Source: Candidatus Cybelea tumulisoli (lineage in GTDB: Bacteria; Vulcanimicrobiota; Vulcanimicrobiia; Vulcanimicrobiales; Vulcanimicrobiaceae). Taken from it: 38,515 nt of DNA. The translations under genes were made by a program, and so were the position numbers. Numbering within the stretch: position 1 is the first letter of the stretch; each line of letters begins with the position of its first letter. The stretch spans positions 28,472 through 66,986 of the forward strand of contig PMTY01000124.1 of the NCBI GenBank assembly GCA_003167155.1, in the 5' to 3' direction. Positions 15,487 through 23,567 of the stretch are shown here, piece after piece. The notes under the pieces were generated by a model that worked only from the letters and a program-made list of their open reading frames with translations, made no database searches and had not been told where the DNA came from.

Positions 15487-16712
15487 CGCGTCTTTACTCC
15501 CGGCAGTGCGAACGAAAAAATGCTTCCCTCACTCTTGGCGCCGCCCGAAACGGTCGTTCCGTAAAGCTTTGGGCGCTCGAGGATCAGGCTCGACCAGGGG
15601 TTGGCGCCATCGGGCGTGCCTTTGAACTTGTAGAGCACCTCCTCTTGGCCCGACGTCGTGACGCTGAAGATGATTCCGCAACCAGCGACGCCCCGGCCGC
15701 ATCCTTGTTTTGAGTCTCCGCCATACTGCGTTGTGCCGTAGAGCACGCCGTCGACGTCGGTCAGCCGATCGTAGGGAACCGCGCCGTCGGGATAACCTTT
15801 GAAGCTGTGAAGCACGCGCTCCGTTCCGGCGTTGCTCAGCGCAAAGACGGTGCCCGAATCGTCATACGCCCCTCCGAGCGCCGTCGTTCCGTACAGGGTC
15901 CCGTCGTGGTTTACGACGCCGGCGTACGGGACGGCGCCGTCCGGGTATCCTTTGAAACTATAAAGCGTTTGCAGCGCGCCGGCACTTATTTTAAAGACGC
16001 TGCCGCTGCCGTAGGCTCCGCCAAAGGCCGTCGTGCCATACAACGCACCATTTACGTCGATGAGCGATCCGACGGGACTCGCTCCGTCACGCTTCCCCGC
16101 AAACCGATGGAGCACTTTTTCCGTGCCGAAGGTCGTGACCGAAAAGACGATTCCGCAGCCGGCACTGCCGTGGATCTGGCATTTCGAGTCGCCGCCTGCG
16201 CTGGTCGTGCCGTCGAGGGTGCCGTTCGCAACGACCAGCGTGCCTAGAATCGGCGTCGCACCATCCGTGCCGCCTTTGAAGCTATAGATTACTCGCTCGA
16301 CGCCCGCGGTGCTGACCTCGAAGACCGTTCCATCCCCACTTGCTCCACCGTATCCCGTCGTTCCGTAGAGATTGCCGTCTAGGGCAACTAAAGCACCCTC
16401 GGGCTCGGCGCCATCCTTGCCGCCTTTGAAGTCATAGAGCATTCGCACGCCCGATGAGTTTCGGACGAAGACGCTGCCGAACGTATGAGTGCCGCCGTCG
16501 GCGGCCGTGCCGTAGAACGCGCCTTGGAACGCCGTTAGACCGGTCGGCGTCGCGCCCGACGGATGGCCCTTAAAGCTGTATAGCACGTGGTCATCGGCTT
16601 GAGGCGATACGACGTTGGGGGAAAGTTCCGCGGGAAGCGGCGTCGAGCTGCCCGCGTGCGCACAACCGGCAAGCATGACGCTGCAAAGAGCCGCAATATT
16701 TGTGCGCCGCAT
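15483..16712 (-). CDS. GloVer-repeat lipoprotein
   Basis: A 409-residue exported protein, probably lipid-anchored (LAGC, Cys17). It is built of seven tandem units of about 45-55 residues. Each unit has a v-l-y-s-F-K-G-x-x-D-G-A-x-P element ([40 protein letters not shown] and others) followed by LYGTT-x-x-GG and G-x-V-F. This is the choice-of-anchor GloVer repeat known from secreted proteins of environmental bacteria, probably a beta-propeller. The function of the repeat is not established; surface binding is a reasonable guess. Two units carry extra paired cysteines ([23 protein letters not shown]). It heads an operon with the phosphoesterase downstream. One decayed copy of the same repeat occurs at 27418-27594. 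Confidence 0.85.
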   Translation of the reverse strand: MRRTNIAALCSVMLAGCAHAGSSTPLPAELSPNVVSPQADDHVLYSFKGHPSGATPTGLTAFQGAFYGTAADGGTHTFGSVFVRNSSGVRMLYDFKGGKDGAEPEGALVALDGNLYGTTGYGGASGDGTVFEVSTAGVERVIYSFKGGTDGATPILGTLVVANGTLDGTTSAGGDSKCQIHGSAGCGIVFSVTTFGTEKVLHRFAGKRDGASPVGSLIDVNGALYGTTAFGGAYGSGSVFKISAGALQTLYSFKGYPDGAVPYAGVVNHDGTLYGTTALGGAYDDSGTVFALSNAGTERVLHSFKGYPDGAVPYDRLTDVDGVLYGTTQYGGDSKQGCGRGVAGCGIIFSVTTSGQEEVLYKFKGTPDGANPWSSLILERPKLYGTTVSGGAKSEGSIFSFALPGVKTR

Positions 16713-16942
16713 CGATCCCCTAAGCTTCGCTGCGACGAGGCCCCTTCTTTTTGCCTCGCATTACGATGTCATTAACCGCCCTAAGAAAACCAAGTAGGCT
16801 AAGCTTAAGTTCTCCCAGGAGAAACTTAAGATGCGATTAGCAAAAGTCGCTCCTTCTCCTCATTGTGTGCCAGCTTGCGTCTTTGCTAATTTTGAAAGCA
16901 TACGCGCCCTCACTTTTTAGAAAACCGGAAGGTGGTAACATA
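16713..16942. promoter_or_regulatory. Divergent promoter region with CTTAAG palindrome
   Basis: These 230 bases separate two divergently transcribed lipoprotein genes (starts at 16712 minus and 16943 plus). At 16804-16830, CTTAAGTTCTCC is followed by an inverted copy GGAGAAACTTAAG with one extra base in the right arm, giving a near-perfect dyad centred at about 16817. The position suits a shared operator, or a hairpin in a leader. A ribosome site (GGAAGGTGG) lies at 16928-16936, before ATG 16943. No convincing -35/-10 pair could be fixed by eye, and no small gene is evident. Confidence 0.5.
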
Positions 16943-18853
16943 ATGCGTCGTTTCGTGTCGTACATCGTAATCCTGACGGCATCGTGGGCATTGGCGGGAT
17001 GTGGAGGGCCCAGCGGAGCCTCCTCGGTCGCGCCGGTGACATCGCAGAATACCGCGGATGCTGCAGCTCGGCTCAGGATTGCAGCCTTGGTACACGGCAA
17101 GGTCAAGCACGTTTTCGTGCTCATTCAAGAGAACCACACCTTCGATCAAATCTTTGGACTCTTTCCCGGCGTCAACGGCCAGTACGTCGAAAACCTCGGG
17201 ACGTACCTCGCGCAAGAAACCGATTGCCAGTACGATCCCGAAACGCTAGGCTGTCAGCGTCCGTTCCTGATCTCGCCGAACACCAACAGCCCCAACTACG
17301 TCGCGGATGCGCCCGATATCACCGGCGGCAACAACGGTCGATACGACCAAGAGGTGTCGATTGACCGCGGCAAGATGGACGATTTTCTCGTCGATGCCGA
17401 GGCCGGCCAGCCGGTGCTCGGGCCGACCCCGAGCCCACAGCAGGTCGAAGCGCACAACGAGTCGATCGGCATCGAAGGCGTCTATGACTGCGATACCGTC
17501 CCATACCTCTGGTACTACGCGAGAAGCTTTACGCTCTTCGATCACTACTTCCAGGCCAACACGGGAGACTCGACGCCGAGCAACATTCAGCTCTTCTCGG
17601 GTCAAATCGGACAGACTGAGGCCGCGGCGGGCGAAGGCACACTCTCCCAGCCGTTAGCCAGCGGTGGTTATACGGATGGCGTGCCGATCTCGAACGACGA
17701 CAATCCGCCCCCGGCGGACCTGCGATTCCCAATTACATCGTATAGCGGGGATAGCGGCACCTTCCAAAGTTATGCCACGATGCCGGTGCTGCTCAACCCG
17801 AATATGGATCGCCTAGCCGAACAGAAAAGGGTCGTCGGCTACGAGGGTCGCGACATCACGAAGGAAGGGAACACGAACCGCCAGTCTGTCCCCTGGGCCT
17901 GGTATGAAGAAGGACTCACTACCGCAAACGCTGGCTTCTCCGCGCATCATACCGCGCCGCTCTACTTCGATTACATCAATAACCCCGGTTCTGGGTTCGT
18001 GAACAAGAAAACGCTGCGCGATAACGTCGAAAACAACGGTTTCATTTCGGACATCAAAGGCGGGAAGCTTCCGGCCTCGGGAGTCTTCTGGGTCAAAGGC
18101 GGAAATGAAAACACCTACGGCTTAGTGCCGGCCGACCCGATCTTCACGCAAAACTCTTCCGGCAGTAAGTATTACGTCGGCGACGACGATCACCCCGGCA
18201 GCGGCAGCTCCGACCATCAGGTAGCTGAGGCTTATCTCGCCGAAGTTATCAACGCGATTGCGCAGAGCAAATACTGGAAGGACTCGGTCATCGTCGTAAC
18301 GTGGGACGACAGCGGCGGTTTCTACGATCACCTGCCGCCGCCGGGCTTCGGACAGACGTGTCCGCAGGATAAGAGTGGCTCGGAAGAGGGCTACCCGTGT
18401 GGCGATGGCGTTCGCTTGCCGGCCATGGTAATCTCGCCGTTCTCCAAGACGGGAGTCGTCGTTCACGATCTCGCCGATCACGGCTCGGTCTTAAAACTGA
18501 TCGAAGCGGTCTTTGGCTTGCCGACGTTTGCCTCGTTACCGGATGAAGCTAAGGGCGTCTCGGTCGGTTTGTCGCCCGCGGACGGCGATAGCGCGAGCTC
18601 AAACTTGTTGGATGCGCTCGACGAAAGCAAGCTCCAAGGCGGCGGGCTGAACCCTCCGAGGCTGGCGGAGATTTCCTCGCCGGCCGTTCCGCCGAGCATG
18701 AGTTGCTCCTCGCTGGGAATCACCCCGATCCCCTCACCCACATCGCTTCCGAGCCAATACGGTTCGTACGAGACGGCCGGATGGTACCTGGCACAGACGC
18801 TCAAGGCGAACCGCAAGGTTAAGCTGCCTCCAAGCAAGGACGATGGCGATTAG
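16943..18853 (+). CDS. Phosphoesterase-family lipoprotein (phospholipase C-like)
   Basis: A 636-residue predicted lipoprotein. ATG 16943 is supported by GGAAGGTGG upstream and by the signal MRRFVSYIVILTASWALAGC, where LAGC is the lipobox (Cys20). The catalytic frame of the phospholipase C/acid phosphatase superfamily is visible: HVFVLIQENHTFDQIFGLFP, DHYFQANTGDSTPSNIQLFS, VIVVTWDDSGGFYDHLPPPG and LPAMVISPFSKTGVVVHDLA, followed by DHGSVLKLIEAVFGLP. It is longer than the relative at 14134 because of insertions in the middle and an extended C-terminus rich in Pro and Ser. It is likely to act on phospho-substrates at the surface or periplasm; true phospholipase C activity is not shown. It is divergent from the GloVer/phosphoesterase operon and ends 22 bases before a strong hairpin terminator. 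Confidence 0.87.
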   Translation: MRRFVSYIVILTASWALAGCGGPSGASSVAPVTSQNTADAAARLRIAALVHGKVKHVFVLIQENHTFDQIFGLFPGVNGQYVENLGTYLAQETDCQYDPETLGCQRPFLISPNTNSPNYVADAPDITGGNNGRYDQEVSIDRGKMDDFLVDAEAGQPVLGPTPSPQQVEAHNESIGIEGVYDCDTVPYLWYYARSFTLFDHYFQANTGDSTPSNIQLFSGQIGQTEAAAGEGTLSQPLASGGYTDGVPISNDDNPPPADLRFPITSYSGDSGTFQSYATMPVLLNPNMDRLAEQKRVVGYEGRDITKEGNTNRQSVPWAWYEEGLTTANAGFSAHHTAPLYFDYINNPGSGFVNKKTLRDNVENNGFISDIKGGKLPASGVFWVKGGNENTYGLVPADPIFTQNSSGSKYYVGDDDHPGSGSSDHQVAEAYLAEVINAIAQSKYWKDSVIVVTWDDSGGFYDHLPPPGFGQTCPQDKSGSEEGYPCGDGVRLPAMVISPFSKTGVVVHDLADHGSVLKLIEAVFGLPTFASLPDEAKGVSVGLSPADGDSASSNLLDALDESKLQGGGLNPPRLAEISSPAVPPSMSCSSLGITPIPSPTSLPSQYGSYETAGWYLAQTLKANRKVKLPPSKDDGD

Positions 18854-18874
18854 GATCCTTTAAATCGCCGATGC

Positions 18875-18905
18875 AACGAGCCCGAAGCGTCGCTTCGGGC
18901 TCGTT
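18875..18905. terminator. Bidirectional hairpin terminator
   Basis: AACGAGCCCGAAGC at 18875-18888 is followed by loop GTC and its perfect complement GCTTCGGGCTCGTT at 18892-18905, a 14-bp GC-rich stem. The T-content afterwards is modest (AACTTT). It sits between the end of the phosphoesterase gene (18853, plus) and the 3' end of tRNA-Leu (18929, minus), so it probably terminates both convergent transcripts. Confidence 0.8.
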
Positions 18906-18928
18906 AACTTTCGCGCCGAAATTCCAAC

Positions 18929-19012
18929 TGCCCAGAAAGGGACTCGAACCCCCACGATGTTGCCACCACTGATACCTGAAACCAGCGCGTCTACCAATTC
19001 CGCCATCTGGGC
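18929..19012 (-). tRNA. tRNA-Leu (anticodon CAG)
   Basis: On the minus strand an 84-nt class II tRNA folds completely. The acceptor stem is GCCCAGA/TCTGGGC with discriminator A at 18929. The D arm contains GCGGAATTGGTAGACGC. The anticodon stem is CTGGT/ATCAG with loop TTCAGGT, so the anticodon is CAG. The long variable arm is TGGTG-GCAA-CATCG, and the T arm has loop TTCGAGT. The long variable arm and anticodon both indicate leucine. The 3' CCA is not encoded (GTT follows). Two G-T pairs weaken the outer T stem. Confidence 0.95.
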
Positions 19013-19551
19013 GCGGGTAAAGCTGCGTTCGCGATAGTCGCCGCAGCACCCCGCTGCCCCGCCACCCCAAGGGGTGACGGGCGGTTTGGAGTGATTCGTC
19101 GTGTGTGCCTTACTGCGCAATCTGCGTGGTAACCGGTTCCTCACCGGCATGCGGCCCACTCATGAGCAGCGACTCTGCTCACCCTGCTCACTCCGGCTTG
19201 CGCCTTTGAGCGCGGCTGTCGTCCGAGTGCGAGTGTTCGCCTTTCCCGTCGACATAGTACAAGTTATCGCGCCGAAGTGCCATACGCCTGACACACACCT
19301 TTGTCAAGTTGTCCGATCATCCGTGCGGTACTCGATCTGGCTGCCACCGACCTCGAGCTTCCAACAGCCATTTAGCACGCGGCTTGTTGCATCGGCGCCA
19401 ACACCGCAATGTTAGTTTGCTTACGGTGGACCAGCCTGGATTTTGGGACTGCAACGCGCATTTGCTCGGGAGCCGTGATTAAGCTCGTACTGAATGCACC
19501 TCGATGGGCACCTGCAACCGCCGGCGCTGCCCCTGGTTCTGAGAACAAACG
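19013..19551. other. 539-bp stretch with no recognised gene
   Basis: Between the 5' end of tRNA-Leu (minus) and the HtrA-type gene (plus) I find no convincing gene. The only sizeable plus frame (19101-19415) has no ribosome site, signal or recognisable domain. Two small palindromes are visible: CACCCC-AA-GGGGTG at 19063-19076, upstream of the tRNA, and TGAGCAG-CGACT-CTGCTCA at 19163-19181. The region should hold the tRNA promoter and the HtrA promoter or leader, but neither could be fixed. A structured RNA cannot be excluded. Confidence 0.6.
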
Positions 19552-20493
19552 ATGTCCCTTGCAGTCCTCGGGCCCCAGCTGCCGATCGATCCCTATTCGC
19601 AAGCGGTAACCGCGGCGGCCGAACGGGTCAGCCCGGCGGTCGTCTGCATCGAAGTGCGCAACGGCCGGCGGGGCGGCAACGGCAGCGGCTTCGTCTTTAC
19701 GCCGGACGGCTTCATCATCACGAACAGCCACGTGGTCCACGACGCAGAGCGGATCAGCGTTGCGTTGCTCGACGGACGCGAGTTCCCGGCAACGCTCATG
19801 GGCGATGATCCACACTCGGATTTGGCGGTGCTTCGCGTCGATGCCCCCGATCTTACGCACGCGTCGCTCGGCGACTCGGCGTCGCTGCGGCCGGGTCAGC
19901 TCGTCGTCGCCGTCGGTAACCCGTACGGGCTTGCCTATACCGTAACGGCGGGCGTCGTGAGCGCGCTGGGACGAACCTTGCGGTCGCAGTCCGGACGCCT
20001 GATGGACAACATCGTTCAAACCGACGCGGCGCTCAACCCGGGGAACTCCGGCGGTCCGCTCGTTGCTGCAAGCGGCGACGTCATCGGGGTGAACACGGCG
20101 GTGCTCCCGGGCCAGGGTCTGTGCTTTGCAATCGCGATCAACACCGCCAAGCATATCGCGAGCCTCTTGATGCGCGACGGCCGCGTGCGGCGCGGCTACC
20201 TCGGCATCGCCGCGCAAGACGTCGTGCTCGCACCATCGTATGCCCGGCGCCTCGAACTGCCGGACCGCCGCGCGATCGTGATCGACTCCGTCGAGCCCGG
20301 GAGCCCGGCCGATACTGCCCAGTTGAAAAACGGCGACGTGCTGCTTTCCTTTGAGGGCCAGCCGCTGCGCGGCGTCGACGCACTGCACAAGGTCCTGACC
20401 AGCATCGACCTCAGCCGTCCGTACCGGATAGAGCTATTGCGGCGCAGCGAGCGCCTCTCGCGAATCGTCTTGCCGGTAGAATCCCCCGAGTAG
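19552..20493 (+). CDS. HtrA/Deg-type serine protease without signal peptide
   Basis: A 313-residue S1C (HtrA/Deg) protease. The catalytic triad is His60 (TNSHVV), Asp90 (HSDLAVL) and Ser166 (NPGNSGGPL). The chymotrypsin-like domain spans about 14-190, and one PDZ domain covers about 193-300 ([10 protein letters not shown]..., [20 protein letters not shown]). Unlike typical DegP/DegS/HtrA proteins it has no signal peptide or membrane anchor at ATG 19552 ([16 protein letters not shown]). No in-frame start with a signal is evident upstream. It would therefore act in the cytoplasm, or its true start lies elsewhere. With one PDZ domain it resembles small soluble HtrA proteins. The MFS pump gene follows 21 bases after it on the same strand. 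Confidence 0.9.
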   Translation: MSLAVLGPQLPIDPYSQAVTAAAERVSPAVVCIEVRNGRRGGNGSGFVFTPDGFIITNSHVVHDAERISVALLDGREFPATLMGDDPHSDLAVLRVDAPDLTHASLGDSASLRPGQLVVAVGNPYGLAYTVTAGVVSALGRTLRSQSGRLMDNIVQTDAALNPGNSGGPLVAASGDVIGVNTAVLPGQGLCFAIAINTAKHIASLLMRDGRVRRGYLGIAAQDVVLAPSYARRLELPDRRAIVIDSVEPGSPADTAQLKNGDVLLSFEGQPLRGVDALHKVLTSIDLSRPYRIELLRRSERLSRIVLPVESPE

Positions 20494-20514
20494 CCGTCGA
20501 ATGGGCGGTGGAGC

Positions 20515-21717
20515 ATGATTCGTAAGCTTCTACCGATTCTCGGTGTGACGTTCATCGATATCGTCGGCTTCAGCATGCTGATCCCGATGCTGCCGTATTT
20601 CGTAACGCACTTCGGCGCCTCGCCCTACGTCGTCGGTCTGATCGTTGCGACCTTTTCCTTCTGTCAGTTCGTCTCGGCGCCGCTCTGGGGCAGCATCTCC
20701 GACCGAATCGGCCGCAAGCAGGTTCTCATCATCAGTCAGATCGGCGCTACGATCGGCTGGGCGATGCTCGGTCTTGCGCCGAATATTGCCGCCGCGCTTT
20801 CGCTTGCGCCGATCGCGGTCGTCTTCGTCGCGCGCGCCCTCGAAGGCGTCTCGGGTGGAAATATCAGCATCACGCAAGCCTACGTTGCGGATCTCGTCGA
20901 GCCGCGCGAGCGGTCGCGCGCCTTCGGATTGATCGGCGCCATGTTTGCCGCCGGTATGGTCTTCGGTCCGGCAGGCGGCGGGCTTCTCTACTCACACTAC
21001 GGGTTTGCCGTTCCGTTTCTGGTCGCCGCCGCACTGCAGTTTGCGACCTTGATCATCACGATCGTCATGCTCCCGGAATCCCGCGCGCGGATGGACGATG
21101 CGGACCGCTTCTCGATCGCGGCACTCTTGGCGAGCTTCGCCAAACCGCACCTCGGGCGCATTCTCTGGCAAAAACTCGCGATCGCGCTGGCGCTCTACGG
21201 ATGGTTTGCGGTCTTTGCCCTCTACCTGCAGCGGCAACTCGGATTCTCGCTGACACAGACCGACTATCTCTTTTCAATCTTTGCAATCTTCAACGTCTTC
21301 ATGAACGTCTTCATGGTCGGACGCGTCTCGGCGCGTCTGGGCGATCGCTGGATGTCCAACGTCGGCTTGACGTCGCTCGTCGCCGGTTTTGCGATCGTAC
21401 CGTTCATTCACAACATCCTGCTGCTCTCCGCATTGATGCTGCTCTTTGCCTTCGGAATAGCGCTCACCAACACGGGCATCACCGCGCTGATCAGCAATGC
21501 CGCGTCGGATCGCGATCAGGGAATGGTGCTCGGCACGAGCTCGTCGCTCGATTCGCTCTCGGGAATTCTCGCGCCGCCGGTCTCCACCGGTCTGCTGTCG
21601 GGATTCGGATCCCCCTTTGCCGGCGTGGAGTCACTGGTGCTCGCGGGCGTCGCGCTAGTGATGGGTTTGCGAGGCGCGCGCGGTGAAGAGGCGGAGCGCT
21701 CTCCGGCGGTCTCCTAG
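20515..21717 (+). CDS. MFS efflux transporter (TetA-like)
   Basis: A 400-residue 12-helix major facilitator of the drug:proton antiporter class. The first helix TFIDIVGFSMLIPMLPYFV resembles the IDxxGFGLIIPVLP start of TetA-type pumps. The TM2-TM3 loop is a full motif A (GSISDRIGRKQVLII), and TM5 carries a motif-C-like Gly-rich run (GAMFAAGMVFGPAGGGLL). ATG 20515 is preceded by GGTGGAG, a good ribosome site. Similar chromosomal proteins are annotated as tetracycline-resistance MFS transporters, but real specificity cannot be inferred. It is 21 bases downstream of the HtrA-type gene and ends with a four-base overlap onto the convergent ku gene (GTCTCCTAG/CTA). Confidence 0.88.
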   Translation: MIRKLLPILGVTFIDIVGFSMLIPMLPYFVTHFGASPYVVGLIVATFSFCQFVSAPLWGSISDRIGRKQVLIISQIGATIGWAMLGLAPNIAAALSLAPIAVVFVARALEGVSGGNISITQAYVADLVEPRERSRAFGLIGAMFAAGMVFGPAGGGLLYSHYGFAVPFLVAAALQFATLIITIVMLPESRARMDDADRFSIAALLASFAKPHLGRILWQKLAIALALYGWFAVFALYLQRQLGFSLTQTDYLFSIFAIFNVFMNVFMVGRVSARLGDRWMSNVGLTSLVAGFAIVPFIHNILLLSALMLLFAFGIALTNTGITALISNAASDRDQGMVLGTSSSLDSLSGILAPPVSTGLLSGFGSPFAGVESLVLAGVALVMGLRGARGEEAERSPAVS

Positions 21718-22559
21718 GCGGCGGTCTTTTTCCGCCGCTTTGCGGCGGCCGGTTTGCCGTTTCCGGCGGAGGCGGCGGTGCGGCGTTTCTTGCTCTCTTC
21801 GAGGCTCTTCGCCAGGACGTCCATGAGATTGACGACCTTCGATCGCGCGGGCGCCTTCTTTGCTTTCGGCAACTCCTTGCCTGCGGCGCGCGCTTCGATC
21901 ATCGTCATGAGCTCGTCGCGATACTTGTTGGTGAACTTTTCGGGCTCGAACTCGTCGACGCTCATCGTCTCGATGAGCATGCGTGCCATCTGCATCTCTT
22001 TCTCCGGCAGCTCCTCGCTTTTGGGCAGTTCGAGCGTCTCGGAGGCGACGATCTCGTTTGCCCAGTGCATCAACTCCAGAACGAGCGCTCCGTCGATCGG
22101 CTTTACCGCGGCGATGTACTCCTTAGTGCGAATGACGACGCGCGCAATCGCGACCCGATTGCTCTCCGCGAGCGCCTCGCGCAGAAGCGCGTATGCGTGG
22201 CGACCTTGTTTGGTCGGTTCGAGATAGTACGGTTTGTCGAAGAACATCGGACTGATTTTGTCGAGCTCGACGAACTCGACGATGTCGACCGATTGCGTTG
22301 CCTCGGGATTGACCTTTGCGAAATCCTCGTCGGTCAGCAGGACGTACTGACCCTTTTCGTACTCGTACCCCTTGACGATCTCGTCCCAGGGAACGGGTTT
22401 ACCGTCAACGCTGCAGACGCGGTCGTATTTGATGCGCCCATCGTCCTTCTTGTGCAGCAGGTTGAAGGAGAGATCGTCGGTCTTTACCGCCGTGAAGAGC
22501 TTGACCGGAATAGTGACGAGCCCGAAGTTGATGGCTCCCGACCAGATTGCATGCGCCAT
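21714..22559 (-). CDS. ku: Ku protein (bacterial NHEJ)
   Basis: A 281-residue bacterial Ku, the homodimeric ring that binds DNA ends and recruits LigD for non-homologous end joining. The start MAHAIWSGAINFGLVTIPVKLFTAV is diagnostic. Also visible are CSVDGKPVPWDEIVKGYEYEKG and YYLEPTKQGRHAYALLREAL. The C-terminus from about 235 is a basic tail (KKAPARSK, KKRRTAAS, AAKRRKKTAA) of the kind that aids DNA binding and end bridging. It is the last gene of the ligase, polymerase and Ku series, 36 bases downstream of the polymerase gene. A TAGAAT box nine bases before the ATG may give it its own leaderless transcript. Confidence 0.97.
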   Translation of the reverse strand: MAHAIWSGAINFGLVTIPVKLFTAVKTDDLSFNLLHKKDDGRIKYDRVCSVDGKPVPWDEIVKGYEYEKGQYVLLTDEDFAKVNPEATQSVDIVEFVELDKISPMFFDKPYYLEPTKQGRHAYALLREALAESNRVAIARVVIRTKEYIAAVKPIDGALVLELMHWANEIVASETLELPKSEELPEKEMQMARMLIETMSVDEFEPEKFTNKYRDELMTMIEARAAGKELPKAKKAPARSKVVNLMDVLAKSLEESKKRRTAASAGNGKPAAAKRRKKTAA

Positions 22560-22574
22560 AGCCCGACTATTCTA
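22560..22574 (-). promoter_or_regulatory. Possible -10 box of ku
   Basis: On the minus strand TAGAAT (22574-22569) ends nine bases before the ku ATG, with no Shine-Dalgarno sequence between. The spacing would place the transcription start at or next to the start codon, suggesting a leaderless mRNA from inside the NHEJ operon. No strong -35 box is seen, so this is tentative. Confidence 0.35.
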
Positions 22575-22595
22575 CCCAACGGGCACGGCTGTTTG

Positions 22596-23567
22596 CTACC
22601 CCTCTTCCCGCCAAAGCCGATTGGCCTTGGCGCTCGGCCCCTCGAGCCGCTGCTTCTTCCAGCTTTTCGGCCCCCAGAGGTCCCCTTCGCGCGCCAGGCG
22701 GGCGGGCGTCGTGCGGATCGTGAGCTTGGCGAACTCGTCGGCCGGCGCCATGCCTGAGCGCCGGCGGCCAAAGGCTTCGATCTCGGCCCAATGCAGCGGG
22801 GTCGAGACCGGCGCGCCGTCCCGGGCACGCACCGAGTAGGGCGCCACGATGGTCTTCCCAAGTCCCACCTGCACGTAGTCGATGTAGACCGCGGTCTGCG
22901 GGCGCTTGGCGATCGTGCGCTGCAACGACGCAAGCTCGCCCAACTCCGCCGCCGCCTGGCGCGCGACGATTTCGGCAAAGACCTTGGCCGTCTCGTACGA
23001 GTAGCCGGCGGCAAGCGGCACGACGACGTGCACGCCATAACCGCCGGTACTCTTGACCAACGGCTTCAGGCCGATCTCGTTCAAGCAATCGCGCACCTGC
23101 AGCGCCACGCGCGCGAGCGTCTGCAGCGTGCACTTCTCGCCCGGGTCCAAGTCGAAGAGAACGAAGTCCGGCTCGTCGAGCGCCAGCACGCCCGACGTCC
23201 AGACATGCAAGACGATCGCCGCGAGATTCGCGAAATAGACGAGGCTCGGCTCGTCGTTGCAGAGCGGAAAGGTGACGTGACTGCGCGACCCGCCGGGCGT
23301 CGGAACCGTGATGCGTTCGATCCATTCCGGCATGCCCTTGGGCATCTGTTTTTCAAAGAAACTCTGCGCGTCGATGCCGTTGGGATAGCGCTGTAGCGTC
23401 AGCGGGCGTCCTTTCAAATGTGCCACCGCCGGCTCGGCGACGCTGCGATAATAGCCGATCAGATCTCCCTTGGTATAACCGTCGCGCGGCCACAGCACTT
23501 TTTCCAGATTGGAGAGGGAGAGCGTGAGCCCACCGATGCTGACGCTCGAACGTTCTTTCGCGCTCAT
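22596..23567 (-). CDS. ligD: LigD-type primase-polymerase (separate protein)
   Basis: A 323-residue stand-alone version of the LigD polymerase domain, an archaeo-eukaryotic primase-fold enzyme that fills gaps with (ribo)nucleotides during end joining. Family marks are LSNLEKVLWPRDGYTKGDLI, the catalytic DLDP in FVLFDLDPGE, the STGGYGVHVVVP stretch with its His, and VGLGKTIVAPYSVRA. ATG 23567 (MSAKERSSVSIGG) overlaps the PE-ligase stop; a longer frame to 23954 lies within that gene and is rejected. In Pseudomonas and Mycobacterium the polymerase is fused to the ligase; here it is a separate, translationally coupled polypeptide. STGGYGVH has Tyr where most homologues have Lys, a small departure at the nucleotide-binding site. 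Confidence 0.92.
   Translation of the reverse strand: MSAKERSSVSIGGLTLSLSNLEKVLWPRDGYTKGDLIGYYRSVAEPAVAHLKGRPLTLQRYPNGIDAQSFFEKQMPKGMPEWIERITVPTPGGSRSHVTFPLCNDEPSLVYFANLAAIVLHVWTSGVLALDEPDFVLFDLDPGEKCTLQTLARVALQVRDCLNEIGLKPLVKSTGGYGVHVVVPLAAGYSYETAKVFAEIVARQAAAELGELASLQRTIAKRPQTAVYIDYVQVGLGKTIVAPYSVRARDGAPVSTPLHWAEIEAFGRRRSGMAPADEFAKLTIRTTPARLAREGDLWGPKSWKKQRLEGPSAKANRLWREEG

Noticed and set aside
19101-19415. Frame of 104 codons in the gap before the HtrA-type gene
   Set aside because: No recognisable domain, no ribosome site, and an unconvincing residue pattern.
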